Of a DNA stretch of 64,000 nt, positions 45,193-56,765 are shown one piece after another. This DNA comes from Dicyema japonicum (Eukaryota; Dicyemida; Rhombozoa; Dicyemidae): the NCBI GenBank assembly GCA_011109175.1, contig RDEW01000035.1, forward strand, positions 572,902-636,901, read 5' to 3'. The position numbers and the translations under genes are program-made. The notes under the pieces were generated by a model, which did not search any database, was not told where the DNA came from, and was given only the letters and a program-made list of their open reading frames with translations. Position 1 is the stretch's first letter. Each line of letters opens with the position of its first letter.

Positions 45193-46640
45193 ATGGACGG
45201 CTTTGTGCATGAATATACGGTTCGCGTTCCAAAGTAAATTTACACTTATTATTCAGAATAAATACCAAGCGTTTCCACGTGCTTAGTTTTGGGACTTCTG
45301 GGAAGGTAGATGTCTCCAAGAGCTCAAAGGTCAGTTCATTGACCCACACCAGATATCAATGCAGAGAGAGAATAACCTGAGGGATTACAAGCTTGCCAAC
45401 GACATCGATGTCACTCCCAAATTCGGGGCAGGGAGTGAGTATGGAAAGGATCTCCGGGACGAACTAAAACGGAAAAAGTATGGAATCAATCTGGAGAACT
45501 ACTCGGTGGACGACCAACCGTGGATATACAAGCAAGGGATAGGGAAGGACACCAAAAAGTAAGATCCCTTCTAATGGAAGGTACAAGGGAGTCAAAGAGG
45601 GTCAGATCAACATGAACGCGGAATACTACGTCTTTATGCAGAACAGAGATGGGGTATTCGACGCCTTCCCGATTGATTCTACAAGATGTACCCCACAGGG
45701 AGTACAAGCATCTTTCCATAGAAGAGGCCGAAACTGAGTTCAAAAAGTACTGCTATTTATTTAACTCAGGGCCGACAAGTACGTGGATCACTACCAGTAC
45801 ATGATATCTCGGAGAATGAAGAAGGAGGATGATGAAGAGGCTGTGAAGACGGTATGAAGTGTGCTTATTGCTACAGGAGGTTAAGCCCACGGTCCCCAAG
45901 CAGAAGGAGGACCCTGAAGGTCGAGTTTTTTTTTGTGATTTCAGAGGTTCTGAGGCGGAAGAGGAGGAATGTGAAGTTCAATGAAGACAATGAAGCTCTG
46001 GATGAGTCTGATAGTGACAGCAATGCGGAACTGAAGGGGGAGGATCAAAGCAGTGAGTCTGAATTGGAGGAAGGGAGGAGAGCCATGGGGAAATACGCAG
46101 AGCAGGGAGTCATGGAGGAGATCGGGGATTCGGGGACCGACTCTGAGAAAGAACTGACAGAGAATCATGATAAGAAAGGAGATAAGAAAAAAGAAGAGGA
46201 CGTGAAGAAAGGACAGATCTCTGGTAACACGTGTCAAAAATTTAGATTCTGGTTCGAGTTTTTACAGTGAAGAAAATTCTGGAGAGAGCGACTCTTCAGT
46301 TCCCCAAGATAACGACTTTGAAGAGTTTCAGCAGGGAAAGAGGAAGCCTGTGATGGAGGACGAGCCTGCGGCGAAGAGGACTGAGGCACCGGGAAGGTCT
46401 CAAAGTATGAGCACGTGTCATTTCAGTGAGAGACTGTCTGCGAGTGCAGTTGAGCGATGTTTGAGGAACCGACCATATAGATTTAAGCACCTGTTGGGTA
46501 CTTTATGAGGACAAACACCTGAATACTCCGAGAAGGATATGACTAGTGAACTGTTTTCTATATTGGGGGGATTGGACGTGCGTACTATTAAAATAGGGAA
46601 ATATCAGCATATGTATATTGATGATAAGAAAAAGATTTGA
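45193..46640 (+). CDS. GTF2F1: General transcription factor IIF alpha subunit (RAP74)
   Basis: RAP74 pairs with RAP30 and binds RNA polymerase II. ATG 45193; TGA 46638-46640. Eight exons with introns 45234-45256 (23 nt), 45330-45352 (23), 45559-45580 (22), 45747-45769 (23), 45852-45876 (25), 45920-45944 (25) and 46224-46245 (22). N-terminal dimerisation region: HEYTVRVPKINTKRFHVLSF, FGAGSEYGKDLRDELKRKKY, DDQPWIYKQ, KKYKGVKEGQINMNAEYYVF, FDAFP, EYKHLSIEEAETEFKK. An acidic/basic low-complexity middle follows (SDSDSNAELKGEDQSSESEL), then the C-terminal winged helix ASAVERCLRNRPYRFKHLL and TSELFSILGGLDVRTIKI. There are two defects: a one-base slip near 45680-45690 (total exon length leaves remainder 1) and an in-frame TGA at 46506-46508 inside the winged helix. 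About 427 codons, shorter than the human protein. Confidence 0.92.
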
Positions 46641-47046
46641 TTTTTTGTTTTATTGTTTGCTTTATTATTAGTCGCGTGTTATATTTTTATAGGTAAATGT
46701 TTTTGTTCTATTACTGTAGTGTAGATTTGCTCATGTTATATTGAGTGGTGAATTATGGTTATTGAGGTTTAGGTGGCTGTTGACGAAATGTCTAATTTGT
46801 CTCTGGATGTATGAAAGCCCTTGTTTTACTTCTTCATGGATATGTAATGCACTCAGAAGACATCAAATACCTGAAGCTTTGAACTACTTTCACGGTTGTC
46901 GTAAAAAGTCCAAACATCCCTCTCAGAACAATTACTAGATTTCTCAGATTTCTACTGATCATCTACACTGAGAATCAAAGATCTTCCAATAGGATACCAT
47001 TGGAGATGAAAGCTCTGTAGTTCCTTTCCCAAGCAACAGTCTAGAC
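46641..47046. other. Spacer after GTF2F1
   Basis: T-rich, no gene. A 65-codon ORF (46741-46938) has no recognisable features. Confidence 0.4.
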
Positions 47047-47973
47047 CAGTGGTTCCCAACGTAGTCCAGGTGGATCACTGGTCCACAGAGAGATTTCACA
47101 AAAATTTAACTAACCAACTTTTTTTTAAAGCTCTTTATTTAAAAAATCAAGGATAAAACAAAATTGACAACATTCAATTAACTAGTGACTACCTTGATCT
47201 TGGTGTTTATGAAACAAGATATAAAGTCAATTTTGATGCAAGCATTCAATCTTATTGTTCCCTGCTGTTGATGTCCAATGTGTTCCGTTTTTTACTAAAA
47301 ACATACAAAACAGCTAAAAATCCAGATTCAACCATCCATGTGGTAGGGAAAGAAATTATGCTTGTTTCTACATCAGTGTTTCCCAACCTGGGTTCCCTGA
47401 ACTTCAAAATGTTTTTTATTCTTTTTTCAAAAAAATGATTTTTCAAAACGAATTAATTTAATTTGCGCGTGTCTAAATGGAGTCTTGTGACAGTGCATAT
47501 TTTAAAGTTCGATCATATCGATAAAGTTATATTGCCCCTAGTTTCACCGCATAGGCAGGACACCACACTTTATTTAAGTAAGAACAGTTAATTTTAACTA
47601 ATCGTAGAACCAAGGAATGATCTTCACTTCTTTTTTTCTTTTCTTGTGTGAGTGTCCTTCTAGACAATCCAGTTCCGCAGTGAGTACTCACTGATGACGG
47701 CGTCACTCGTCAAACCATTTCTGCATCGTAGATGCGTGGAACCTTCCACCAGTGAACAGCAGCAAGATTCGAACCCGTAGCCTAAGCAACTTAAGCCGAC
47801 ACCTAACCACAATACAAAATATTACAGAGCTATGCAAGAGACATCAGCCTCAACCATCTCACTAACTAGCATTTTATTTTGATATATTAGTAAAATACTG
47901 ATAATTGTTTAAAAAAAACTATATAAGCGTTCAGTATAGGGTTCCATGCTTTCATAAAGGTTGTGAACCACTG
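47047..47973. mobile_element. hAT-like non-autonomous element(s)
   Basis: Left-type termini CAGTGGTTCCCAAC (47047) and CAGTGTTTCCCAACC (about 47376), and a right-type terminus GGTTGTGAACCACTG (ending 47973). 47376-47460 is an inverted copy of the right end of the hAT at 37226. No transposase remains. A SINE-A sits inside. Confidence 0.55.
47535..47815 (-). mobile_element. SINE-A copy with tRNA head
   Basis: Reverse copy: CGCATAGGCAGGACACCACA, CCAAGGAATGATCTTCACTT, GACGGCGTCACTCGTCAAAC, then AGATTCGAACCCGTAGCC (B box on the minus strand) and ACACCTAACCAC from the A-box region. It lacks the LINE-like tail. 47974-48350 holds no feature. Confidence 0.75.
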
Positions 47974-48354
47974 ATATAGAGACTTGAAAATATGAGCTGA
48001 TCGGGCAAACATAAGAAAAAATTCTTGCACAGAATCGGATTTAGTTGAAACCTAAAACAAAGAATCCATCTTCCAAGAATAAGCTTGGAAGAGGATTTGC
48101 ATCTATTACACAAAAAGTAAACGAATGCGTTTTAGAATTCTTCCGAGACCTTGAAAAGAAGTCGAATTATTGTTTGAGGAAAATAAGATTATACGGGTCA
48201 TAAAATCAAAGAAAACATATTGGCCACAATTGTAGAATCCTGAATCTAAACTATAAAGAACCCGCTGTTATGCATCCGACTTACTAAAAAAGCTCCAGGA
48301 GAAATCTTTTAATTGTAAAAATACGGAAGAAGCAATTGCATATGTGTCCTACAA

Positions 48355-51045
48355 GTCAAACTAAATGAACTATGCCCGTCCAAGAGTCTACTAACCGTCA
48401 TAAATGTCTATGCACCACACTGTGGACGAGTAATCAAGAACCACGGTGAACTCGAGGAATTCTACTCAGAACTATCAAGCACATACTCTAACAATGCTTC
48501 CTCGTCTCTTATCTTTGTTGCGGGAGATATGAATGCAAAGGCCGGAATGCGAATGGGGCCCGAAGAATCCTCTATTGGAAGACACGGGCGCGGAAGGAGA
48601 AATGCATCTGGAGCCTCTCTGGTAAACTTCTGCGAGGCGAATAGCCTTTTCCTGTGCAACACGGCCTTTACGCACTCAGCTTGCCACAAGACGACGTGGC
48701 ACGGACAAAGAAAAAACTCTGTCGGAGAGACCGTGAATATATATAATCAAATCGACTACATTATCTGCCGAAAGTCTGATAAACACCTGATAAATGATGC
48801 ACGTTCCTACCAGGGAACAACAACCGACAGCGACCACAGGATCGTCATTGCAAAACTTTGTGTAAAAAAGCACCTGACTGGGAAAAAATACATTGAAAAC
48901 GCGAAGAAGGCGAGACAAAGACCCAATATATACTTTCAGACAGAAAAATTGTGGTTAGAGCCAACTTGTAGAGCTAAATATCACGAACAAATCGAGACTC
49001 TTATGGTGAAAACCGCACCGGAATCATCAGTACGAACTCTGTGGGATCAAACAAAACAGGCAATCTCCAAGTCGGCCAAAATATGCCTTGGAGTCCGAAA
49101 TCATCACGCCCTAAAATTGGATCACCACCCGAACGTGCCAAATATGGCAAAGCATTGCAGAGAGCTACGACTAAAAGCGGCAAACACGTCAGACGAGAGT
49201 AAAAAAAAGAGCTTAATATCCAACAAAGGGAACTAAAGTGGAAAATCAAAAAGATGAACAGAAAACACTCACGGGAAATTATTACATCTCTATTAAAAGA
49301 TGTGGAATGCCTAAAAGACAATTCAAGGATGTATGCGGCTGCTGCGGACAAAGAAAGGACAAAACATCCTTCACATCAAAGACAAAGATGGAAAATTCGT
49401 GGGTAACCCGAAAGAAAAAGCAGAATTGATTGCACGACACTTCGAAACACTGTTGAATAAAGAAAATAATGACTTTCCCCCTTTCCAAGGAGAAGCAAAG
49501 GCGCTAAAAATCCCAATCACAGTGGAAGAGGTGGAATTAGCGATAAATAAACTGAAGAACAACAAGAGTGCTGGGCCGGACAACATAAGCCCTGAGCTCC
49601 TAAAATATGGGCCAAAAAAACTTAGCGACACAATTGCAAAAACCCTAAATGACGTCTTTGAAACTAATACCGATCTAGGACTTGGAAATGGATTATTAAT
49701 ACCCATACAAAAACCGAACAAATCAAAAGGACCAGTAGAAAATCTCCGCCCGATAATACTTCTGAATTCGATACGCAAGGTGCTGGCAAACATTGCACTA
49801 AGCCGGATAAAGGGTGTGGCGATCTATACCTACCAGCAAGTCAAAGTGGGTTCCGAGAAGAGGTCTACGGCAGACATTGTATGGAGCCACAGATGGCGCT
49901 GCGCAACGCACCAAAGATTCAAGAGCGCAACAACCGTGTTGGGAATAGATCTCTCCAGAGCTTTCGACTCAATAAACAGACAGAAACTGATGAATGTGCT
50001 TGAGCAAATATTGGATGAATCGTCGGTTAGGATAATCAGACTACTACTTGCGAACACAAGACTATCTGTGAGGACAGAAGGAGCAACTTCCCGCAGTTTC
50101 AAAACAACGATTGGGACACCCCAGGGTGATTCCCTCTCCCCTTTACTATTCACCATATACCTTGAATCTGCACTCCGCGACCTCCGTAAATGCTATATAG
50201 GAGACATAGAAGAGACATCTTATGCGGATGATGTGGATTTTGTATCACGGGATGTGACCGCACTCCAACACCTGCTAGAAAATGCACCTGCGGAGCTTGA
50301 GAAATGGTTTCTCAGCGTAAATGTTAACAAAACTGAAATTACGGAAATCAAAAGAGAAGACGATATTACTCATGAAAGATGGAGACGTACTAATAAGCTC
50401 GGCTCTCTACTAGGAGACGCTGAAGATGTACTAAGGAGGAAAACACTGGCAAATGCGGCAATGGCTAAACTGAAGAAAGGATGGCTAAGGGCCAAAGGAC
50501 TTGGAATTGACATCAGATGCAGGCTTTACAACGCGTTTGTGAAACCGATCCTACTGTATAACGCTGGGACATGGGGAAGTTCCTTCAACGAACTATTGAA
50601 ACTGGATTCGTTCCATAGAAGGCAACTAAGAAGCTTACTCGGAATGGAGTGGCCACGTAGAATATCAACCACTGGTATCTACAACAAGTGTATGTGTTCT
50701 TACATCAGCAAGGATGTGATAGATGCCCGGTGGAGGCTATTTGGGCATGTACTAAGAATGAACCCGGACGCACCCGCTAACAAAGCGATGGAAGATTACT
50801 TTGACAGATGCGAAAAACCCTTCCGCGGACGACCTAGATCGACACTTCCGACAGCCCTAAACAAAGACTTAAATCGTGTGAGAAAAAATTTAAAGACGGG
50901 AGACGACCTGGACGAATTGAGATCACTCGCATTCGACAGAGGAAAATGGAAAAGACTAACTATAAATATTGTTTCTTTGAGTGTTGCACATGCGGGGCTA
51001 TAATCATTATGGCTTTCGTGAAAGTGCTTTAATAATAATAAGGCC
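48355..51045 (+). mobile_element. LINE-A, nearly complete: APE endonuclease plus reverse transcriptase
   Basis: The endonuclease part runs from about 48360 to 49236: LLTVINVYAPHCGRV, FVAGDMNAKAG, NQIDYIICRKS and TTDSDHRIVIAKL (the GDxN, DYI and SDH motifs of APE nucleases). After a frameshift at 49236-49333 comes one open RT frame of 556 codons ending 51003: KNNKSAGPDNISPELLKYG, LRPIILLNSIRKVLA, VLGIDLSRAFDSINRQ, GTPQGDSLSPLLF, SYADDVDFVS (YADD, about 50218), LYNAFVKPILLYNAGTWG, ARWRLFGHVLRMN, FRGRPRSTLPTALN. There is no RNase H or gag-like ORF1. The 3' end finishes in TAATAATAATAA at 51030-51041. This is the best copy of the family; others lie at 3666, 4130, 32340, 52080, 54880, 55260, 56250 and 58300. 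Confidence 0.9.
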
Positions 51046-51169
51046 TTGTTTCGTCAATAGGAGTTGGAATAAACCCAAATGCTAAGAATCTGCTTTGGTA
51101 ATTACGGTGTCTACTCATCACGAAGAAATTTATTTCACGCTTCTTAATTAAAGTAAAATAATTTCAAAG

Positions 51170-51410
51170 ACCAAGAGTAACCAAACTAACTAAGTCCTTG
51201 ATCCTGACTCGTTCCAGAACTTGTCTCCAGGTAACGACATTGTCACCAAGGAAAGAATAGTGAATCTTCTTGATGTCGGCCAGGCATTGGACGTCTCCTC
51301 AGTAAGGTGGATCCAATGACGCTATCAAAGGGAGGGAAAATAATTTTTGACATACTAGCCACATAGCACCACATGGAGCTACGCGGCCACTCTTAATAAT
51401 TTATGCTTGC
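51170..51410 (-). mobile_element. LINE-C tail scrap and SINE-B fragment
   Basis: 51170-51270 minus reads TWRQVLERVRI, like the EHREKMxxLLxxxGI tail. 51280-51410 minus matches the SINE-B 5' half: GTAAGGTGGATCCAATGACG and TAGCACCACATGGAGCTACG. Confidence 0.45.
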
Positions 51411-51699
51411 CTTCTACAAAGTGTTAGTTATTGAATTTTTATTTAATTAAATAGCAATTTAATATATTTTTGTCACTGTCCGTACGTGGAACTCCACAAG
51501 AACCAATAAAAATTAGTTCTCTGGATAATTCAGATTTTCTCAGTTGAATGGTATAATTTTTACATTCCTCCAAGAACTAAGCCGTCATTGGGTCAGCGGC
51601 TCTTGATGACTTTGATTTTATAAAAAAATATTTTTAAACAAAGTATTATTCAATATTACAACATACTTATAATCATATTTTGTAATTTTTTGTCAAGAC

Positions 51700-51965
51700 C
51701 AAGTACTCAATGCTGTCGCTCCAGTCGACACTAGCTTTGGGTTCCATTCCCAAATTACTACCTACCTGTTCGAAATGTTCCATTCTGCTCTATGGCTTTT
51801 TTAATCCTGAGAGACGTCAGTTGTTCTGCCTGCCTTAGAAGACTCTCATCCAAAAAGAATATCTTGCATCATTACTCCGCTCGAAGGTTACAACAATGGT
51901 CGATATGGCTGGACGTGATGCTTGGGCAGGATGCGTTCAATCTGACCGTGAGACTGAATATAACC
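51700..51965 (+). mobile_element. tRNA-like SINE relic
   Basis: AGCTTTGGGTTCCATTCCCA resembles a B box, preceded by AATGCTGTCGCTCCAGTCG. The head resembles the one at 4980. 51411-51699 is AT-rich with no feature. Confidence 0.35.
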
Positions 51966-52079
51966 TATCAGATAAGATAAATTGAATCATTGACTATCAT
52001 CGTACATATGGTCCTTAAGTTTTTTTCAGTTTTTTGGAATAGATTCAAACATGGATCCTACGTGTATCCAATACAATCT

Positions 52080-52265
52080 TTATTCAGAATTACAAGTTTC
52101 CGATGTCACCTGAGTCCGTCGCCTCGTCAATGTCTAACCCACAGCGTAGTGCTAGAAACATGACATCCATACCTCTGAATACAGTAAAGTAGTTTTCTAT
52201 GGAGACATTCGACGTGTTTGGGTCCATTCTCAAAATGTGGCCAAAAATTCCAATGTGCCTCTGTG
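52080..52265 (-). mobile_element. LINE-A scrap (FGHILRM region)
   Basis: Minus reading RHIGIFGHILRMDPNTSNVS, IENYFTVFRG. Matches RWRLFGHVLRMNPDAPANKA of the intact copy. Confidence 0.65.
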
Positions 52266-52676
52266 ACTAACATGCTAATGAAACTCGTGAAGCATCTCTC
52301 GTACTACGTTTCATTCTTTATTCGCTTTTATTATTTCAGTCCTAGGAGAGACCAAGGCTGTTTTCTATTGAATGAATTAAGCCCCTTCTTATCGAGCTTT
52401 AAGTTTCCCCATTTGCCCTAATTAGAATCGACTTCACAAAGGCGTCATGCGGTCTGAAACGAAGGGAGAGGTAAACAGGACTTCTCCTTATCCATTCGTT
52501 GGCTAATTTTCGTGCTTCTATGAACTTCAAAAATTTACTTGAATGAAGACGAAGACTAGGTTTTTCGACGCTTAAGACAAACTGGTGGACAATATAACCG
52601 AGAATTCTAGCGATGGTAGTATTTGTAGTATTTTTAAGTAAACAGCTTTTTAAAAACCGCCAAAATAGAATCAAAT
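52266..52676. other. Region just 3' of the SLC17 gene
   Basis: A 93-codon minus ORF (52399-52680) overlaps the SLC17 stop; it reads VHQFVLSVEKPSLRLHSSKF and is not recognised. AAAGGCGTCATGCGGTCTG at about 52439 is a SINE-B core scrap. Confidence 0.35.
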
Positions 52677-54351
52677 TCATAAAACAACAAAAATTAGTAA
52701 AATATTAAATGACATTTTCAACTTTGGGCTTTCTTCCTCATCCTTCTGGACTGCCCAGCTTTGTTCAGTTCCTTGTCCAAAAATAGTAAACACAGTAAAT
52801 CCAAATGCTTGCAAAATGACGAGTATTCCGAACACCAATTGCCACTGGTAGGGTTTGTGCTAAAATTTAGGAGATCCACTCACCTCATCTGTCACGATGG
52901 AATAAGCAATTTGTATGCTTGCAAGGGCTGTGAGGGTAGCAATCGTATTCATAACTCCGAAAACGATCCCGAATATTGTGGGCAGATGTCCCCAACGTTA
53001 GGCATGCTAACTGCGACCTCAAATCCGGCGAAGAAGCAAGCGATGAAAAATAGCACGATTCCCCAATATATTTTTCTGGGGGAATCAACGTCGCAAATAT
53101 GAAGAACAATCCCGTGGGGAACAACGCTAAAGTTAACCAAGTCAATACAAATATATTCAGAAATTTCCTTATATTTATTTTAGGGAATATATTTTTTGCC
53201 AATATAAAGTCAAATATGTAGCAGGAGACGATTCCACCAATCCACACTATGATCGGGCGAGGAACGAAAAATATTTTTGCTACAAATATTTGTCTCCCAA
53301 ATACATCTTTAACTTCAATGTAGTACAAATCAGCGATTATTGAGGGCATCAGCGCTATAATGTAGTTCAAGCTTAAGCGGCAACTGAATGGCAAATAATT
53401 ATGCTGATTACTGGTTTTGAAGAAAAGGAGGCTTTTACGGGAAAATTCTGAAAATAATTCGCAAACTTAAACCCTCAAGTTGGTGACTGGCTTCCTTCTA
53501 ATATTCTCACCAATGAACTTCTTTTCCTTATCGCTCATCCACTTATTGTTCTGTGCATTGTCGGTATAGAAAACTAGCCAGCAAATAGCCCACAATAACC
53601 CAAAACCCCTGAAATTCATTACACCAGCCTCTACCTAATATATAAACGATAAAGGCCAGTTATGGGGTTGCTCGCGATTGTTGATGGTACGCTCATTGCT
53701 AATATCGTTCCAAGATAAGTCCCTTGAATGCAGGAATTTTAGTTTACCTGGAAAGATCAGTCCTATTGCTCTGGACCGACAATTTTCGGGGTACCAATTG
53801 ACCATTATGAGGAGGAAACAAGCTGGAAAGATCCCCTTCGAATACGTAAATGAAAAAACCTGACAGAGTCCAAATACTACGCGAATTGTTATAGCAAGGT
53901 ACGGGGACTTGGCAATTGCTACTGGGGTTGCGATACAAAGAAGAGAAGATAAAACTCCAGAGATTGCCATGAGTCTTTTAGAACCATATTTTTCTGCCAA
54001 AGCTCCCCCAGGGATCTGTAGTACCCAATATCCGGCATAAAATGACATCAGTGCACTCGACTTCTGCATCTGAGTCCAGGAAAATTTCTATTTTTAATTT
54101 CACGGTTAAATTTACGTTTTCAGCAGGCCCAGTTATGCTTACAACTTGAGCGATGATTACGTTGAAATTGGCCCTCTGGGCATAAACGAATACCCAGCTT
54201 GAAAAAATGAGCAATCCAACTATAATTCTTCCTTTCATCATATTCCAGTCAAAGATCTTAAGTTTGTCAAACATCGAAGATCTCTCTATTTTTAAGTCTT
54301 AAATTTACCATCTTTTATTTCCAGATTTTCACGCGACTGCTCGTTTTCCAT
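52677..54351 (-). CDS. SLC17-family (sialin-like) anion transporter
   Basis: A major-facilitator transporter of the SLC17 type (organic anion or phosphate, lysosomal or vesicular). ATG 54351-54349; stop TGA 52679-52677. Introns: 54286-54308 (23 nt), 54088-54115 (28), 53836-53859 (24), 53723-53747 (25), 53609-53634 (26), 53448-53472 (25), 52860-52883 (24). Exons sum to 1500 nt (about 499 residues, the family length). Landmarks: first membrane helix IVGLLIFSSWVFVYAQRANF, FSWTQMQKSSALMSFYAGYW, LQIPGGALAEKYGSKR, VVFGLCQGIFPACFLL, YPENCRSRAIGL, GVMNTIATLTALASIQIAYS, YQWQLVFGILVILQ, and the end FTIFGQGTEQSWA. GLCQGIFPA corresponds to the GLGEGVTFPA motif. Three single-base slips (about 53393, 53090, 52960) break the long seventh exon; at 52960 a GGG run seems one base short. 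Confidence 0.88.
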
Positions 54352-54879
54352 TAGAATTTGTATTTTTTGTATTTTCTGCGAATATTTATAGTAATTTTAA
54401 TGTGATAATATTATCATTAAGGAATTGTGTTTTTCACATTATAATTGACCACTAAACTTTTATAAAAAAACAATTTAAGTGTAGTTTACTATCAAGAGAA
54501 GAGAACCCAAGAAGGACTTTGGTTGAGACAGAGACTCGAAATGGCAGTAATCAGAGGAACACTCACACAATCCTTGCCTTTTAGCTAAAGGACTTATAAG
54601 TTATATCTTTGTACGATAAAGACAAGTGGGAGTACGATAAATGCGAAGACAATATAGAGATGTCAATCACTCAACTGTATGATTGATTGACTCTTAACTA
54701 TAATCATAACTATCGATCCTCATTGACATAATTGAGGAAGTCTCTCAAGTTAGTAACTGAGATCAATCTTTCTGAGAAAAACAGAAATACCTTTCAGAAT
54801 ACCACATGCCCGTAAGAAACGTGTTTTTAACTAGATGACTCAATACATCATCAAATCTTCATTATGGTCTCACATCACC
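54352..54879. other. Upstream spacer of the SLC17 gene
   Basis: AT-rich. Presumably holds the promoter, but no motif stands out. Confidence 0.35.
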
Positions 54880-55010
54880 ATTAAGAACTTCAGGAAGCTT
54901 GACATACAAGAAGTCCTTTCCAAGATGCTGCTAAATAGTCCTCCATTGTGACGTTTGTTGCATGCTTGGGTCCATCATTAAAATATGAACAGATTCTATT
55001 CTTAGAATAA
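54880..55010 (-). mobile_element. LINE-A scrap
   Basis: Minus reading HILMMDPSMQ and, one frame over, ATNVTMEDYLAASW. This is the HVLRMNPDAPANKAMEDYF region. Confidence 0.55.
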
Positions 55011-55259
55011 AAGTCACGTGCTCTTAAAATTTATCATTTTTGTATAATAGATAAAAACCACAAATTGAATTTTAAGACAATTAAACAAAAGATTGACTGC
55101 TTGAAGTCACGTGGTAGAATGTTTACTATATTTTTGTACAAAAAATATTCATAATAATGGAACAGTGGTACTTCTCTGAAAGTCATTTAAAAAAACTCAC
55201 ATGCGCAGGATATGAATTTTATCAGCAATTATTATTTATTATTAAAAAGCACTCCCAAA

Positions 55260-55760
55260 AAACATAAATTAGTTAAGATTCCCTTGTGACGTATTCCTAA
55301 TCATCCTCTCCGTCAACCTCGACCATGATCCTCTGTTACGCGCTAGTTCTCGTAGGTATTCAGATCGTCTCATACCAACCGCCGGTAAGTCTTCGTTCAA
55401 GATAGTCGGAAGTGTCGTTCTTGGTCTTCCGTGAAATCCGGCTACTGTGTGAGCGAAGTAGTTGACCATTGCGAAATTTGAGGACCTGGTCATTTAGACG
55501 TCTTGATTAAAAATATCATCTGACAGCACGCCGTATTTGCATTTATTATAAAGGTTTGCGTCAGAGATCTTCATAGGCCAGTTAATCTTGATTACCGATT
55601 TGAGCTGAGCTCTGTGGAAAGAGTCAAGACGGTCCATTCCCGTTTAGAGATTCCCCGAATCCCAGAGTTGTAGGTTAGTACCGAGATGACAAAAGCTTTG
55701 TATACTCTAAACCTGGTGTTTAGTTCTATCCTCTTCTTGTAGCTAGGTCGCATACCAGTT
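55260..55760 (-). mobile_element. LINE-A 3' fragment
   Basis: Minus reading: KKRIELNTRFRVYKAFVISV, LTYNSGIRGISKREW, INWPMKISDANLYNKC, and after a deletion of the FGHVLRM block FHGRPRTTLPTILNEDL and RGSWSRLTERM. 55761-56249 holds no clear feature beyond AT-rich sequence. Confidence 0.7.
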
Positions 55761-56249
55761 GGTGTTTCTTGTGAGGTTGTTTAAGTCATCTGCAATTGAA
55801 AGTTCTCAGAGTAAACGGAGAAGTCTGTAGAGAATACGAATCAGCATTTAAATTAACCACAATTTGTATATTTATACGATTATTATTATTTAGCTAAAAA
55901 TCACTAATTATGGGGGAGCTCAGTATGGACCCCAACTTTTCTCAGTGTTTTCTCCGGAACCGACGCATTCCCTGTAAGCCTGTTTAAGGGCGATTTTTCA
56001 CATTGGGCGAATGTGCCACCCGACTTTTTCACAATGTCCTGAAAGGGGGTTCCTTTGCATAACCATTAAGAGTGATAGATGGTTTGTCAGCTCTGGAATG
56101 AGTATAATTAATCTTCCCAACGTTTGATATGGTTAGTTTTGTTACCCAAGTGGAATAACCGATGGTTAAATTGTAATCAGGGGACATAGCCGTGAATTGA
56201 ATGATCACTTGAATTTGAGAGTAACATTTTAACAAAGTTCAATTTTCTT

Positions 56250-56765
56250 GCGCACACAATGATTATTATTATAGGCACGTACGCGATGCCAAGATCATGA
56301 CAAAGCATGTGCAACACGAAAAGTTAACAATTTAATTAACGTCCCCCATCTTTTTCGATCCGTTGCCATGTTCCGTAGCGTATCCTGAGATCTTCATCTT
56401 GAATAACCGGCATTGTTGTCCTCGGCCGGCCGCGGAAACGAGAAGCTTCTAAGACAAAATAATCCTCCATTGTTATGTTGGCAGGGGTCCCCATATCGAG
56501 GCGGAGTATGTGTCCAAAGAGCCTCCATCTTGAATCAGTAATCTCACATGATATTGGCTCAGTTCCTGTTCTCTTGTATAAGATTTCAAACTCCTTCGAT
56601 ATTTTTGTCTCTTGGAGACATCCGCTTGATATCTTGTATTTTGAAAGGTCTTTACAAAGTTCTTTTCTTTTCCATGCACTAGAGAGTCCTTTGACATTGA
56701 ACGTTAAAAGAGAGAAGTCATTTAGGTTGCAATTTTCGTGTTTTTCAGACATACTTTTCAAGAGG
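56250..56765 (-). mobile_element. LINE-A, internally deleted, endonuclease fused to C-terminus
   Basis: One open frame runs from FSLLTFNVKGLSSAWKRKEL and GCLQETKISKEF (start of the APE endonuclease) straight into EITDSRWRLFGHILRLDMGT, ITMEDYF and FRGRPRTTMP (the C-terminus). All of RT and most of the nuclease are gone, yet the frame is kept. The 3' end at 56250-56335 has the LINE-A style hairpin and ATAATAATAAT tail. Confidence 0.75.

Noticed and set aside
46405-46426. 22-nt GT-AG stretch in TFIIF alpha as an intron
   Set aside because: Removing it throws the winged-helix domain out of frame; reading through keeps the conserved frame.
49371-50156. Long minus ORFs under the LINE-A RT
   Set aside because: Shadows of the 556-codon RT frame; hydrophobic runs come from antisense codon composition.
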